In this document: positions 54,399 to 64,000 of the stretch, in pieces
Numbering within the stretch: position 1 is the stretch's first letter
How the letters are laid out: each line of letters opens with the position of its first letter
Notes under the pieces: generated by a model
What the model was told of the DNA's origin: nothing
What the model saw: only the letters and a program-made list of their open reading frames with translations
The model's database searches: none
Position numbers and translations under genes: made by a program
From: Limnanthes douglasii subsp. nivea
Taxonomy: Eukaryota > Streptophyta > Magnoliopsida > Brassicales > Limnanthaceae
Assembly: GCA_036936605.1 (NCBI GenBank)
Contig: JAUPFV010000001.1
Location: 168,974,643-169,038,642 of the forward strand
DNA: 64,000 nt
Direction: 5' to 3'

Positions 54399-55718
54399 TT
54401 AAGCCTGAGCCTTTGAAGATGGCTCAGCTTCATTTACCTTCTTCTTTCCCTTAGGATCATCTTGATCTTCGTCCGGGCTCTCCCCGGTGCGTTCTTCATC
54501 ATCAGATGAGGAAGCACTAGAATAATCTTTCAAGTCTCCATCAGCCATTGTATGATACGGGAGGTCGTCAGGCTCAACATGAAGCCATAAATCCCCTGTG
54601 TTCCTCTTCGGAAACTTCTCGTGGAAGAGTAGAACCATATCAGACCTCACCCTGGCATACATTTCCTCCTGGGTCTCGATCACATTGTTGGCATAAGCGT
54701 CGACCTTGGCTTGAATCTTGGCCTCCTGCTCCTTTAGCAAAGTAGCTTTCTCCTCGGCAGCCTTGGACACTGTATTCTCAAGAGAAATTTTATCATTGGT
54801 CAAGTTGGTGATGATTTGGTCTTTGGCCTTGGATTCTCCCTTTGAGGTGGCAAGGTCTTTCTCCAGACCGGACAGCTTCTCCCGGAGCTCTCTAATGGTG
54901 TCCTCTAAAGTGGAGACTTTTGTGGTGCTTGCCTCTTGGTTTCTCTTCAACTCCTCAGTTTCTTCCTTTAACATGGCAGCATTGGAAGTGGCAGTGCGAA
55001 GGTCATCAGACAACCTCTCTTTATCAGATTTAAGATCTTTGATGATGTCAGCCTGATTTTGGACTTGTTTCTCCAACACAAGGACAGGTTGAACGTTGAT
55101 TAATAAATAGTGGGCTATGGCATCCCTTTCACTAGAAACAATAAAGGTCTTACCATTGAAAGTGACCGTGTTTGAGGTGCTCGGAGGGAGGTAAGGCCCG
55201 ACAAAGTCGTCTTTGGGAAGATTCATGAAGTATTCACCAAGCCCACCCAGACCGGTGATGTCTACTCCGTCAATATTGATATCTCCCCCCTCGACCTCAT
55301 CGGTATGGAAGTCACCCGGTATCTCCTCAGCATGCGTTGGGTCAGTAGGATCAGCTTGGAGAGAAGGCTCCGGAGCCCGGAGAGAAAGCTTGTCTCCTTT
55401 GGAGGTCTTTTTCTTCTTGGCCTCTCTGTCTTTGCTTTCTCCTCCCCGTTTACGCTCTCTTTTGGAAGCTCTTGGAGGATTCGGGGAGGGCACTTCTTGC
55501 CTTTCAGTCTCCTGCTCCACCACTTCCAAGAGAGCAGCCTCGATTTGGCTGTGAACTGCCCCCTCCGGATTTATAGGAGCATCCTCCTCCACCTCTCCAG
55601 GGTTAGCTTCACCAACCACTTTCTTGCCCTTCTTCTTCTTGCCTTTCATCTTGCTCGGGGCTTTGGCCCGACCTGGCAAGTAGAGTGTCCCGTCTAGTTC
55701 ATGGGTCCTCTTGAGCAT
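54399..55718 (-). CDS. Antisense ORF of the Tat element, C-terminal coiled-coil part
   Basis: 439 codons on the strand opposite to pol. Basic and acidic low-complexity N-terminus (KMKGKKKKGKKVVG), GLGGLGEYFMNLP motif near residue 160, then a long coiled coil (about 215-350; DIIKDLKSDKERLSDD, LREKLSGLEKDLATS) and an acidic tail with SSASSSDDEERTG. Antisense genes in this position are known in Tat relatives such as Grande (gene 23); their function is unknown. The frame joins upstream exon sequence only after a TAG at about 55,734, so this copy is broken. Confidence 0.75.
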   Translation of the reverse strand: MLKRTHELDGTLYLPGRAKAPSKMKGKKKKGKKVVGEANPGEVEEDAPINPEGAVHSQIEAALLEVVEQETERQEVPSPNPPRASKRERKRGGESKDREAKKKKTSKGDKLSLRAPEPSLQADPTDPTHAEEIPGDFHTDEVEGGDINIDGVDITGLGGLGEYFMNLPKDDFVGPYLPPSTSNTVTFNGKTFIVSSERDAIAHYLLINVQPVLVLEKQVQNQADIIKDLKSDKERLSDDLRTATSNAAMLKEETEELKRNQEASTTKVSTLEDTIRELREKLSGLEKDLATSKGESKAKDQIITNLTNDKISLENTVSKAAEEKATLLKEQEAKIQAKVDAYANNVIETQEEMYARVRSDMVLLFHEKFPKRNTGDLWLHVEPDDLPYHTMADGDLKDYSSASSSDDEERTGESPDEDQDDPKGKKKVNEAEPSSKAQA

Positions 55719-55756
55719 AACGTCCGGAGGAGGCTAAGTGGTGAGCTCCTCCCAAG

Positions 55757-55920
55757 TCAAGTATCTCCGACCTGTGGTGTTCCACAAGTGAGACTTTGCC
55801 AAATTGCCCCCGGTAAAAGCAGCATGGAACCGGTTCCCCCACCTCTCAGCAGTCCAACATTGATCTTGGTGCAGGTGACCTGCCCGGATTTCAGGTAGTC
55901 ACTGAAGTCCTTGGGCAGTA
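55757..55920 (-). pseudogene. Antisense ORF, short middle exon
   Basis: Begins after the acceptor TTGGCAG at 55,921 with VLPKDFSDYLKSGQVTCTKIN and ends at a stop after GTPQVGDT. The continuation GRRYLTWEELTT lies in another frame, so a frameshift occurs near 55,765. Confidence 0.6.
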
Positions 55921-55999
55921 CTGCCAAGGCAAAAATGAAACAAGTTAGTTTAAAAGTAACCTTAAAAAAGAAAGTAAGAGTGTAAATCAGAAGACTTAC
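55921..55999 (-). other. 79-bp GT-AG intron on the antisense strand
   Basis: Donor GATC|GTAAGTCTTC at 55,999, T-rich tract, acceptor TTGGCAG at 55,921. Flanking frames are gag-pol antisense, so the intron could be removed only from antisense transcripts. Confidence 0.7.
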
Positions 56000-56724
56000 G
56001 ATCGCTCCTCCATCTGCTTGTAAGGAGGCTTGGGTTGACACCAGACTTAATATTTTGCCCATTCTCCCATGCACCACTCACGAACAGGAACTGGGTTTTT
56101 CCAATTCCTCTCCGACTCCAGCAAGTCGTCCACAGCCTTGAAGTTATCCCCCATGTCGAAATGGTAGAAGGGGATGTGATGATTTCTGCAAAGGCTGGCC
56201 ACAGCAGCAAACTCCTCCATTGGCAGAGGAATCCCGGAGAGCCTTGAGGCCATGCTGCTGGCCATGAGGGTATACCAGGCATTGGGGCTCAGCTGGCTCA
56301 GACAGAGCCTAATCAGATGGAAGTATCTGACAATCTCTGAGTCCAGTGGGAATCTGAGCCCCCAGTTGAATAGCTCCGTGAACATGACAACTTCACTCAG
56401 TTTGCAGTCCATAGGGGTCTCCGGGTGTATGGGGATCCTGATCTTCACATTCTCCGGTATTTCCCACTTCGTACGCATCCTGCCCAGCTCAGCTGTATGG
56501 ATGAATGCGTAATTGATTTTTTGCAAGGAGAGGAGGTACCTAACGCTGACCTTGTGAAAACAAGGCCCCACTCTTCCTTCGAAGCTCTCCGGCAGATCTG
56601 GATGCCTCAAGCACAGCTTCTCTTTGCCTTTGTCTTTTTTGGCAACAACAGCGCTACTGGTCTGACCGGAGGGCTCAGACTCAAATGGAGCCTCTTCGAC
56701 AGAGTCCTCCATTATCTCCTCCAT
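56000..56724 (-). CDS. Antisense ORF, Transposase_28-like domain
   Basis: 225 codons: Lys-rich lead (KKDKGKEKL), then SLQKINYAFIHTAELGRMR, IPIHPETPMDCKLSEVVMF, LFNWGLRFPLDSEIVRYF, SPNAWYTLMASSMASR and MDLGDNFKAV-like MGDNFKAVDDLL. RFPL...FxxxxLxxxQLSPNAW is the signature of the 'putative gypsy type transposon' (Transposase_28) domain. A stop after EWAKY at 56,047 is followed one base out of register by KSGVNPSLLTSRWRSDRK up to the intron donor, indicating a one-base insertion near 56,047. Role unknown. Confidence 0.75.
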
Positions 56725-57359
56725 AATTGTTGAAGGGTTTTCAGCAGTAGTAGGGGGGGAGGGTTCAAATTTAACTCAGCTTTGTCTCCGGACTGTTGGG
56801 CCTCAGTATTCTTTTGGCTTCTGGCCTCCGGTAGAGTTTCTGGAGCAGAAGCTTCTCTTTGAAGACTTGGACTGGTGCCCTCCGGACCGGACAGTCTGTC
56901 ATTGGGAGCTCTAATAGGCACCTCTGACCCGGTGCTGCTGTCTTTAGCACCCGACTTTGAAGGAGTGCTTTTAGACCCTTGGCCTTTAACTAACCGGCCT
57001 TTTCTCCTATCAACTAGCTTCTGAGGGGAGTGCTCCGTATCTGACCCCATTGCTATAAAGGGTGAGGGTTTTTTGAGGCTAGTAACTGTTACTCCTGGCT
57101 CAACAGCAGGTTCCGATTCCTGAACTGAGGAACCAGAGATAATGGGGGAGAGGTTAGTTTGGAATAGCTTTTTCGGCTTGATGCCTTTAGAAGAAGAAGA
57201 GCCTTGATCTGACTCTGTGGCAGAAGTGATTGGTCTATCAACAGTCGAAGTGGGTAACCGTGCCGCAATTCGTCTTTCCCTTTCGACCTTTTGTGCTTTC
57301 TCTAATTCAGAAAGGTTGAGCCACCCGCCTTTGATCAGAGTGTTCCTCGCTGTAAACAT
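56712..57359 (-). CDS. Antisense ORF, N-terminal part
   Basis: 215 codons starting near a TTTACAG acceptor-like site: MFTARNTLIKGGWLNLSELEKAQKVERERR, then Ser/Pro/Thr-rich linker (GSSSSKGIKPKK, PSPFIAMGSDTEHSP), ending LLKTLQQLWRR. It overlaps the next frame by 13 bp in a different phase (a shift in the poly-Pro-encoding GGGGGG run near 56,755 is likely). An upstream first exon may lie in 57,383-57,589. Confidence 0.6.
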   Translation of the reverse strand: MFTARNTLIKGGWLNLSELEKAQKVERERRIAARLPTSTVDRPITSATESDQGSSSSKGIKPKKLFQTNLSPIISGSSVQESEPAVEPGVTVTSLKKPSPFIAMGSDTEHSPQKLVDRRKGRLVKGQGSKSTPSKSGAKDSSTGSEVPIRAPNDRLSGPEGTSPSLQREASAPETLPEARSQKNTEAQQSGDKAELNLNPPPLLLLKTLQQLWRR

Positions 57360-57794
57360 AAACTATTAAGCAAGTTTTTGATTTAAAGAGAGAAAGCTTT
57401 AAGAGAAATTTTGCAGAGTAAATATGAAAGAGATGGTAAAACAGTAGAAAGTGTGTTTGAATTTATAGTAAAAATCTGAAACAGGAAGTTGATTCCTAGG
57501 AGAATTCGAAAAGATTGGTAATGATTAAAGACGGCGCTGATGTCACCACCTTTAATTAAAAGGCTGCTTTTCGAAGAAGGTGGGTTCAAAATTCAAGGTG
57601 AACAAACGGCTGAAGCAACCAATCAGAGAGCGACACGTGTCCCACGAACTCTGGCAAAAACCGTTTTGGATTCATGAAGCTTTATGAGTCCGGATAAACC
57701 CATAGCCCAAATTAACAAACCTGTCCGGATTAAAACTACCCCTGATGTCGGACTGTTTTTCAGGTTTTTGACAAGAGTATTTGAACAAACACCT

Positions 57795-57808
57795 AAAAAA
57801 GGGGCTCC
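57795..57808 (+). other. Polypurine tract
   Basis: AAAAAAGGGG followed by CTCC, directly before the TG of the 3' LTR; the plus-strand priming site. 57,590-57,794 before it is untranslated. Confidence 0.75.
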
Positions 57809-58216
57809 TGATGAGTCCGAATTCTGCCTGCTCCCCGGACAGGGACAGATCGGTCCAAGGCCTCCGGACCGGATAGATCACTTTGAACACTTAGCCCGTA
57901 GGACTGTTCGAACTATGACAAAAGTACTAAAAAACCTAAACACTTCTTGACTAAGCTACTTGCTCTCCTACTCAGAGCTCATGGGTCTTTGAACATGACC
58001 CGGGTCCATTAAACATGACCCGAAAGCCCATAAGGGCCCACACATAAGGGTATAAATACCCAACCACCTGCATTAAGTGTGGGTAATGAGAATTAACTGC
58101 AACCAGCCAGCTTAATTATCTCTCTACTCTCTACTCTAAATATTAAATACCTCCACACCACTATAAAATACCAAACAAATTACAAGCCTACCCTCAGGCG
58201 ATAATTATCCTCACCA
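57809..58216 (+). repeat. 3' LTR of the young Tat element
   Basis: 408 bp, TG...CA, near-identical to the 5' LTR. Confidence 0.95.
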
Positions 58217-58221
58217 GATAT
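58217..58221. other. Target site duplication GATAT (right)
   Basis: Matches 47,749-47,753. Confidence 0.9.
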
Positions 58222-61200
58222 AACCACAAGATTTATTGAAGCGTGTTTAACCACTTCTTTGCTTCTCTTTGAGAAGGCAACATATTATTTCACAGAGGGT
58301 TCAGTTGATTACTTCAACCTGTTCTTTTCTTTGGCATAGGATGACACTAAAAAGTGTTTCTTGATTTCTCTAGTTTGGCTGAAATAATGCTGAGTGTGCA
58401 TTCCAGAATTGTAGCCTGTTATTAGTGGTTATCATTATGATGACCTTGTATCTGTAATATATATTTGTTTTGAGGAAGTTGATGACTTATTTTGCTTGAA
58501 TGTTTGCTAAAGGCTTAACTTTTACCCATTCATAGAAGTTAATCTACTGCCACAAAAGGTATTATCGACTCCCCGGTGCATTTAGTAGTTATCTCACCAA
58601 GCCCAAGCCTTATCAATAAAATAATGGATTTTGAAATTTACTTTAAGGGCACGAATGAGACCTGAATCGTATTTTCAAAGCGTTGGCCAATGTCATAATG
58701 TTAGATAAAACGTTGATGCCTCTTTATATAGTTGGTTTAAAATATCATACCAGTAAAATATATATATGTGGACACGCCTCTCACCTTCATAGATTGCTTG
58801 AAGAACAAAGGTTGACTCCTCGAGGTTGAGGCACCTTAAGAGTGGCTTGGCTATCCTCTACCTATATAACATATGAGTTATCCATACTTGCAAGATGGAC
58901 CATGTTTTGATATTTTTGGCCTCGCGTTGTTGGTAGATAATGTGCCCTCAATGAGGTACTCTTGGATGATGGTTTGCCAGTCTGGAGATTCTTCAGTGAC
59001 CATGACTTTCAATGATACCTCTGTTTTTTTAGTTTTTATGGGCCCAAAAATGGTTGGGTTTTCTTACAAAACTAGCCATGTCTTAGATTCAACATATCAT
59101 GAAGAAGCAAGTGAGTCAACTATTAAGTTTTTTTCTTGTGGTACTTGCTCATATTGTATTTGTTCAAATTCAGCAGCTTGGTTGCAAAGCCTTTTAAGGT
59201 AGGGTATAAATATGTCATTCTCGGTCTTCACTTGTCCGAATGCATGATTGACCATCATTTGTGAGTCTAATAAGTAATTTATAGCCTTTCGTGACTATTA
59301 TCTATATTCAACTAATTTATGTATGCGACTGCCTCGTTATTTGGATTCATCATTTGAGGTCACGAATATAAACTTGATTGATTAGTAAATAAGGTCCCTA
59401 AAAAAGGTGTTAGCTATATATCAGATCCATAACCAAGATTGTTAGAGCATCCATTGGTTCAGACTACCCTATGGTTTTGGGATTATCATCTAAAAATGTT
59501 AACCTTTTTACCTATAATTCTGTTAGGAAGTCTGCCAAATCTTGGGTTTTGATGGAAAAATAAGACTCGAAGCTTAGGTCAAAGTCTTCAAGCTCTATTT
59601 TCCTTCATGTCAGTCGCCCAAAGAGTGTACATAAGACGAGAGGCTGTCTATCACAATGAAGATACATTGTACATTTTATGCACTCTGTATACGAATAACT
59701 ATATCTATTTTGAGCTCTCTAATGAATTGGGTATCTATTTTATAAAAAACTTCAACGTCCTTTGTGATGGTTTTAAGGGTGTTATGTCTCCTATTTGGTC
59801 ATAACGTTTCTTGAAAATAATTATGGTCGAACTACATGTATCTATCATAATTCTTTATATTTTAAGCCGACGATTTTTATGATAATTATAACAACATATT
59901 CACGGGGTGCAACCACCCCTTTCAGATCATTGTCTTTAAAACTTATAATTGAGTACGAACTTTGGTATTAATAGTCCAAAGTTTCACCTTAGTGTTGGAT
60001 CTTGAGATAGATCGTAAGACGTTTACGGGAGGAATGAGTGATTACTGCATGCGTATCACATTAGAAAATCATGAGTAGTACTTGAATGTCTGGATCATGA
60101 TCCAAATACTTGTCATATGCTTCTTAAATTTCTATTTTTTGCAATGCCTCTATATAAGGTGGCTTGGTTTATGATACATGTGTTGGGTTTGTTGGGACAT
60201 TCTTTGAGGGGGAAGGGGTTCAATCCTTTATAAACTCAATTATCTTACCACAGTTTATTAGTTTCTAGATATTTTATTTTAGGGCACGACAATCCTATAT
60301 GAGGTGCTCGATGTTTTGTGATACTTACAGTATTTTTTGGATTTATTTCTTCTATTGAGGTCCATACTTTCTATGGTTTGTAAAAATGAACCAGATCCCT
60401 TGTTTTTTATATAATGAAATTTTGAACCCATGTTTGATTTTTTTAATTTATCTTTATTATTCCTTTCATTATTCGAATGAGAATATTTTTTGGATATATT
60501 TTGGTGTGATGTTTGGGTTGAACGATGGTCATCGGTTCAACTATATTTTATGATGGGTGATAAAATAGTATACGTTATGTCCTATTAGTAGTATCATCAG
60601 CATTATTTTGTCCGTCTTGATTTGTGCCGCGACCTGTGCATTGAGGTTTCCAAAGATAAATTCTCCATATTTTTTATGTTTTCGGCAAAAAGACCATGGA
60701 TAAATCTTTGTATCTATGTAACATACACAATTATCTCATAGATGTTTTTTTAAAAATTATTTGTAGTTCAAATATATTCTTTTGTTTGCACCAAAAGGCT
60801 CTCACTGGGTTCATGTTGCAGTGGATAATATAATCCCCATCATTTTGGGTTATTTTAATATGAATGAAATGACTTTGAATGATATCTATAGTATTTTGAA
60901 ATTATGTATTGAGCCTGAAGACAAATGATTGAAGCATGTGAGGGCGCTGCCTCATAAGGTCATTGAGAAAGCTCGACACATGAATCAATAATATTCTACG
61001 AACCCAAGCATCTCGTTCTGAAACTTTTTAATGTTGTGTTAGAGATCCTCGATCCTATTATATTTATCTATTTCATACGGATCAAATTTTGTACATATGT
61101 CTTCATCTTGTATTTTTGGGGCCAATGAGGATATGACCATATTGTACTTCGTCACGTGTGTCCCCCATCCATGATAGTCATAGTTTGACATATCTTGGAT

Positions 61201-61300
61201 ATGTGGGTTGACTAAGAGTATGCAGTTTGTGTTATCCACGCCATTATGGGTCTGGATTTGGCAGCATATTACTATGCTTAGGGTTTGGTAGGTCATTTGA
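58222..61300 (-). mobile_element. Old Tat element (Tat-2), gag-pol portion right of the young insertion
   Basis: Minus strand, high to low coordinates: gag start (KFDPYEIDKYNRIEDL at about 61,060-61,100), gag zinc knuckle remnant (KYHKTSS-like near 60,310), second RNase H (LLDSQMMVNHAFGQ ... EKNLIVDSLASS, about 59,290-59,100), integrase (GLGLVR...INFYEWVKVKPLA, about 58,590-58,480, then EQVEVIN near 58,300). Each piece matches the young element's order. Stops abound. RT between 59.4 and 60.2 kb was not recognisable to me. The 85-codon frame at 61,039-61,296 is the gag N-terminus. Confidence 0.65.
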
Positions 61301-62280
61301 GAGATGGTATGTACAAAGATATATTAATAAGATTCAAATATAAAAAATTATTTCTAAGCTAAAAATTACGTTTCCTCTAACATAAGGTCTTTTGAGAGAT
61401 TTCACACATATCTGAAGACCTCCATTTATTTAAAGATCTATCACACCGCTTCTAATCGTTAGTTTTCTATTTTAGAGACTTTTTATATAAATAATTCAAT
61501 TCGGATGCTTCCACAATCTTTTTATTATTCATCTCACTCTTTGTATTTCTCATTTTATCGATCTCTCAATCTTCACAATTATATAACTCATTCTATATTT
61601 ACTAAGTCTATTAATAAATATTTCAATATATAATAATAAAAATATTAATATATCTTTGTATTTTGCTACAATATTATTTATTTTAAAATTAAATATTAAA
61701 TTTAGTTATTTTGTTTTTATTTATGAAAAATTATTGTTGTATAATAACTAAAATATTAAGGATATTCCTATAATATATTGCTTAGCATATTTGGTCCAAA
61801 ATTGTTGTGTTTTTAACTTTTTAGTTCGATTTATTAGTTTACGTAGAAATCAAATTAAAAATATACTGAAAACAAATACACTAGTTTAAAAACATAAATT
61901 TAAAAAACGTAATATAAAAAATATAATTAGAAGATAGGAGTAACGCAATATTTTACGAAGGATTATTTTCAATGAAATTAATCATTTTTTCGTAACATAT
62001 TGAACATGGTAAGAGCGTATTAGTTTAAAATTGAAATTAACTATCATTTTTTAGTAAAATATATTATTTATATTTTAATAGTATTAAATATTTAAATAAA
62101 TTTTATTAAAATATTTTACTATTACTTTAACTATGTTATTTCAATTTTATTGGATAATAATTAAAATATTGGGTGTAACCTTTGTAGCTATTTAGTGCCA
62201 AATAACAGTTTAAATTTTATATTAATAAAAGCTACAGATAATTATGGGTTTTCTAAGAATGTTCTCCTTTGTTTGATATA
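61301..62280. other. Very AT-rich stretch, no gene seen
   Basis: Likely contains the 5' LTR/leader of Tat-2 at its left end; I cannot mark its limits. The rest is A/T runs. Confidence 0.4.
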
Positions 62281-62434
62281 GACGACATGAGCTGAGAACA
62301 TGCATGGAAGACTTTCTCTCCAAGAAATCTTTTCTTGAAGTTGAAGCAATCTTCAACCTTCATGATAGCCAAGCACCTGTAGCCTAATCCATCTTTATCT
62401 ACTTCAACCTTCAATTCAGCATTCAATTATATTT

Positions 62435-63345
62435 TTGAAGAATGGAAGAGTACCCTGCTCTTTGTTCTTCCCATCATCAAAACCTGCAAAACAAGGTAAA
62501 AAAACAGTGAAACTCTCAATCACCAAAGGACGTATTCACAAGCTGTTCATCAGCCTAACCTTATCAAAACCACCAGAATCAAGTCTTCTAGTACATTGTA
62601 TAAAGATGACCACATATTCATTCAATTCGAAGATCAAATCAATGAAACACTGCTGCAATCTACATCTTATACTTTAATATGAAAATTTGCTAAAGGTCTG
62701 CCCAAGTAAGTTGTTCTTGATAAATTCTTTGAAGCTAGGAAGTTCAATGATGATTTCACTTACACCAATTGCGACTCAAGATATTTGTTTCTTGAATTTT
62801 CCCTAAAAGAAGACTTAAGCAAAATATGGTCGCGTGGAGTTTGGTCTGTTGGTGAATAATCAATGAGAGTTCTGAAGTGGTTACCTTTCTTCAATGTCAA
62901 GAGAGAATGCCCAATAGTTCCCATATGGATGAGAATAAAAAAACTACCAGAACACCTGTATAACGAAGACATCATTAACTTTATTGTTTCGTAAATTGGA
63001 ACCCCTCTCAAATTCTGGATACCACCCAAGAATAAGGCCATGTGTAATGCGTGCTACGTATGGGTGGAAATTGACATGTCAAGAAAGCTACGGAATCAAG
63101 TATGTTTTGGTTTTGGAAGTAAAAAGGGTGCTTGGATCACTTTGAGCTATAAGGATGTACCAAGGTACTGTGATTCTTGTTTTCAGGTGGGACATGATTC
63201 TTCAACCTGCAAAATAAGAAGAGATGATACTGCAGATCGAAGCACCAATCAAAATAAAATAAATACAACACAAGAACCACTTCTGCCAAATAACAAACCT
63301 GATCCTGAGAACATCAAGGAAGTAGCAGCTGTTAACCTCAAATAA
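62435..63345 (+). pseudogene. LINE copy D ORF1 (DUF4283 and CCHC zinc knuckle)
   Basis: Reads through several frames: DDFTYTNCDSRYLFLEFSLK, GVWSVGE then a stop, VPIWMRIKKLPEHLYNEDIIN, then the intact 101-codon frame at 63,040: ACYVWVEIDMSRKLR, GAWITLSYKDVPRYCDSCFQVGHDSSTC. The W(I/V)RxxxLP, VxxYExLPxYCxxCxxxGHxxxxC pattern is that of plant L1 ORF1, an RNA-binding protein that coats LINE RNA. Confidence 0.75.
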
Positions 63346-63835
63346 ATCATAGTTACCACTATGGACAATAATGATAATATTCATGAACCTATAGCATGTG
63401 GTGCTATTGCTGGAAATTAAGTCATAATACATGATAACAATAAGGAAGAGACAAGTAGAGAGCCTGAACAGATGTATAGTGGAATACTGAAAGAAAATCA
63501 AGCTAACAAACCTGTAGAAAAGGCTAATGAAAATGAAGATATCAGTCAGAATGAAGATGGTATAATAGATACTATCAAATCCCTTTATAGCATCACAGAA
63601 TTTCCACACCAAATTGATGATACTACTCCCCCTATTTTAAAAATAACTTCCAAAAAGATAATACAGGTAGCCTTCCACCATCTCCTTCTCTAAAACTCAA
63701 GAAAGTAGATCCTAGTTTCCAAAAAATTATGGACAAAAAGCTTAAACAAACAAGGAGAACCAAAAGAAAGAAATTACTGGTTATAAAATCTCTTCAATTT
63801 CAAGAGATTCAAAGATCATCACTTGCTAGTCCTAA

Positions 63836-64000
63836 ATGATAAATCTCTTAAGTTGGAACATCCATGGAGTGGGAAATCAATCCTCTGTTAGAAGACTCAA
63901 ATCCATAGTAAAAAAAGAAGGAATAAAAATATTGTTCTTATAAGAACCTATGATAAGTAGTGACCAAATTACTACTCTCTATGTTAAGCTTAATATTCCT
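63836..64000 (+). pseudogene. LINE copy D ORF2, endonuclease N-terminus (partial)
   Basis: MINLLSWNIHGVGNQSSVRRL is the WNxxG block of the APE-type endonuclease. TAA at 63,941 interrupts before EPMISSDQI, where the family has the catalytic Glu (QEP). The window ends inside the domain. Confidence 0.75.

Larger units (their letters stand above)
47754..58216 (+). mobile_element. Young Ty3/gypsy Tat-lineage retrotransposon, 10,463 bp, structurally complete but defective
   Basis: Two 408-bp LTRs, 5-bp target duplication, PBS, gag, protease, RT, two RNase H domains, integrase, and an antisense ORF with an intron before the 3' LTR. The second, archaeal-type RNase H and the antisense gene are marks of the Tat lineage. 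LTRs differ at about six positions by eye, so insertion is recent. Coding breaks: a frameshift near 48,820 and in-frame TGA 50,041, TAG 50,560 and TGA 50,761. The protease Asp is His. Confidence 0.95.
62282..64000 (+). mobile_element. L1-type LINE (copy D), ORF1 and start of ORF2; continues past the window
   Basis: ORF1 pieces: a DUF4283-like region (RYLFLEFSLKEDLSKIWSRGVWSVG, about 62,770-62,860) and zinc knuckle (63,040-63,345). ORF2 starts at ATG 63,836 with the endonuclease. Stops (for example TAA at 62,851 region and 63,941) make it defective. The 5' start is estimated. Confidence 0.75.

Noticed and set aside
54718..56733. Plus-strand frames within the antisense gene
   Set aside because: Complement readings of the coiled-coil and Transposase_28-like coding sequence; Ser/Leu-rich without motifs.
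47754..58216. Endogenous pararetrovirus or envelope-bearing element
   Set aside because: Integrase, DD35E spacing, LTRs and target duplication fit Ty3/gypsy. The extra ORF is antisense and has no membrane or envelope features.

Overview
This is nuclear DNA from an angiosperm, most likely a eudicot. It is AT-rich and dominated by retrotransposons. It carries spliceosomal GT-AG introns, plant promoter motifs (telo-box, site II), a plant tRNA-Thr fragment, plant-type L1 LINEs with an added RNase H domain, and Ty3/gypsy elements of the Tat lineage. I cannot name the species. Nearly every gene-like object is a fragment, a pseudogene or a transposable element.

Layout. 0.3-1.4 kb: the last exon of an unrecognised gene, then a secreted proline-rich protein gene broken by a 35-bp duplication. 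1.68-24.4 kb: one huge imperfect inverted repeat (left arm 1,681-12,751; right arm 16,807-24,397) with a defective LINE as its spacer. The arms hold mirrored pieces of a LINE, a copia gag scrap, a decayed Tat element, a five-exon gene resembling the box C/D snoRNP chaperone NOPCHAP1 (complete only in the left arm), the last exon of a GDSL esterase gene and half of a tRNA-Thr gene. 23.7-29.8 kb: a LINE, a TRIM-like LTR element, a segment bounded by inverted repeats, and a third copy of NOPCHAP1-like exons 1-2. 30.0-30.25 kb: one orphan exon of a Rubisco-activase-like ATPase gene. 30.66-37.43 kb: about 19.5 tandem copies of a 347-bp unit. 37.4-41.65 kb: another LINE, inverted relative to the one at 23.7-26.66 kb. 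44-61.3 kb: an old minus-strand Tat element split by a young 10.46-kb Tat element (47,754-58,216; GATAT target duplication). 62.3-64 kb: the start of another LINE.

The most interesting object is the tandem array. About 194 bp of each 347-bp unit is the promoter, 5' leader, start codon and first codons of the NOPCHAP1-like gene, including its telo-box and site II motif. Together with three separate copies of that gene's 5' half in both orientations and the large palindrome, this makes a locus that could produce sense, antisense and hairpin RNA matching a housekeeping ribosome-biogenesis gene. That function is inference. The copies, orientations and breakpoints are read directly from the sequence. 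No transposon here looks autonomous: each has frameshifts, nonsense codons or lost catalytic residues. Long inverted repeats can also be assembly artefacts and should be verified with long reads.
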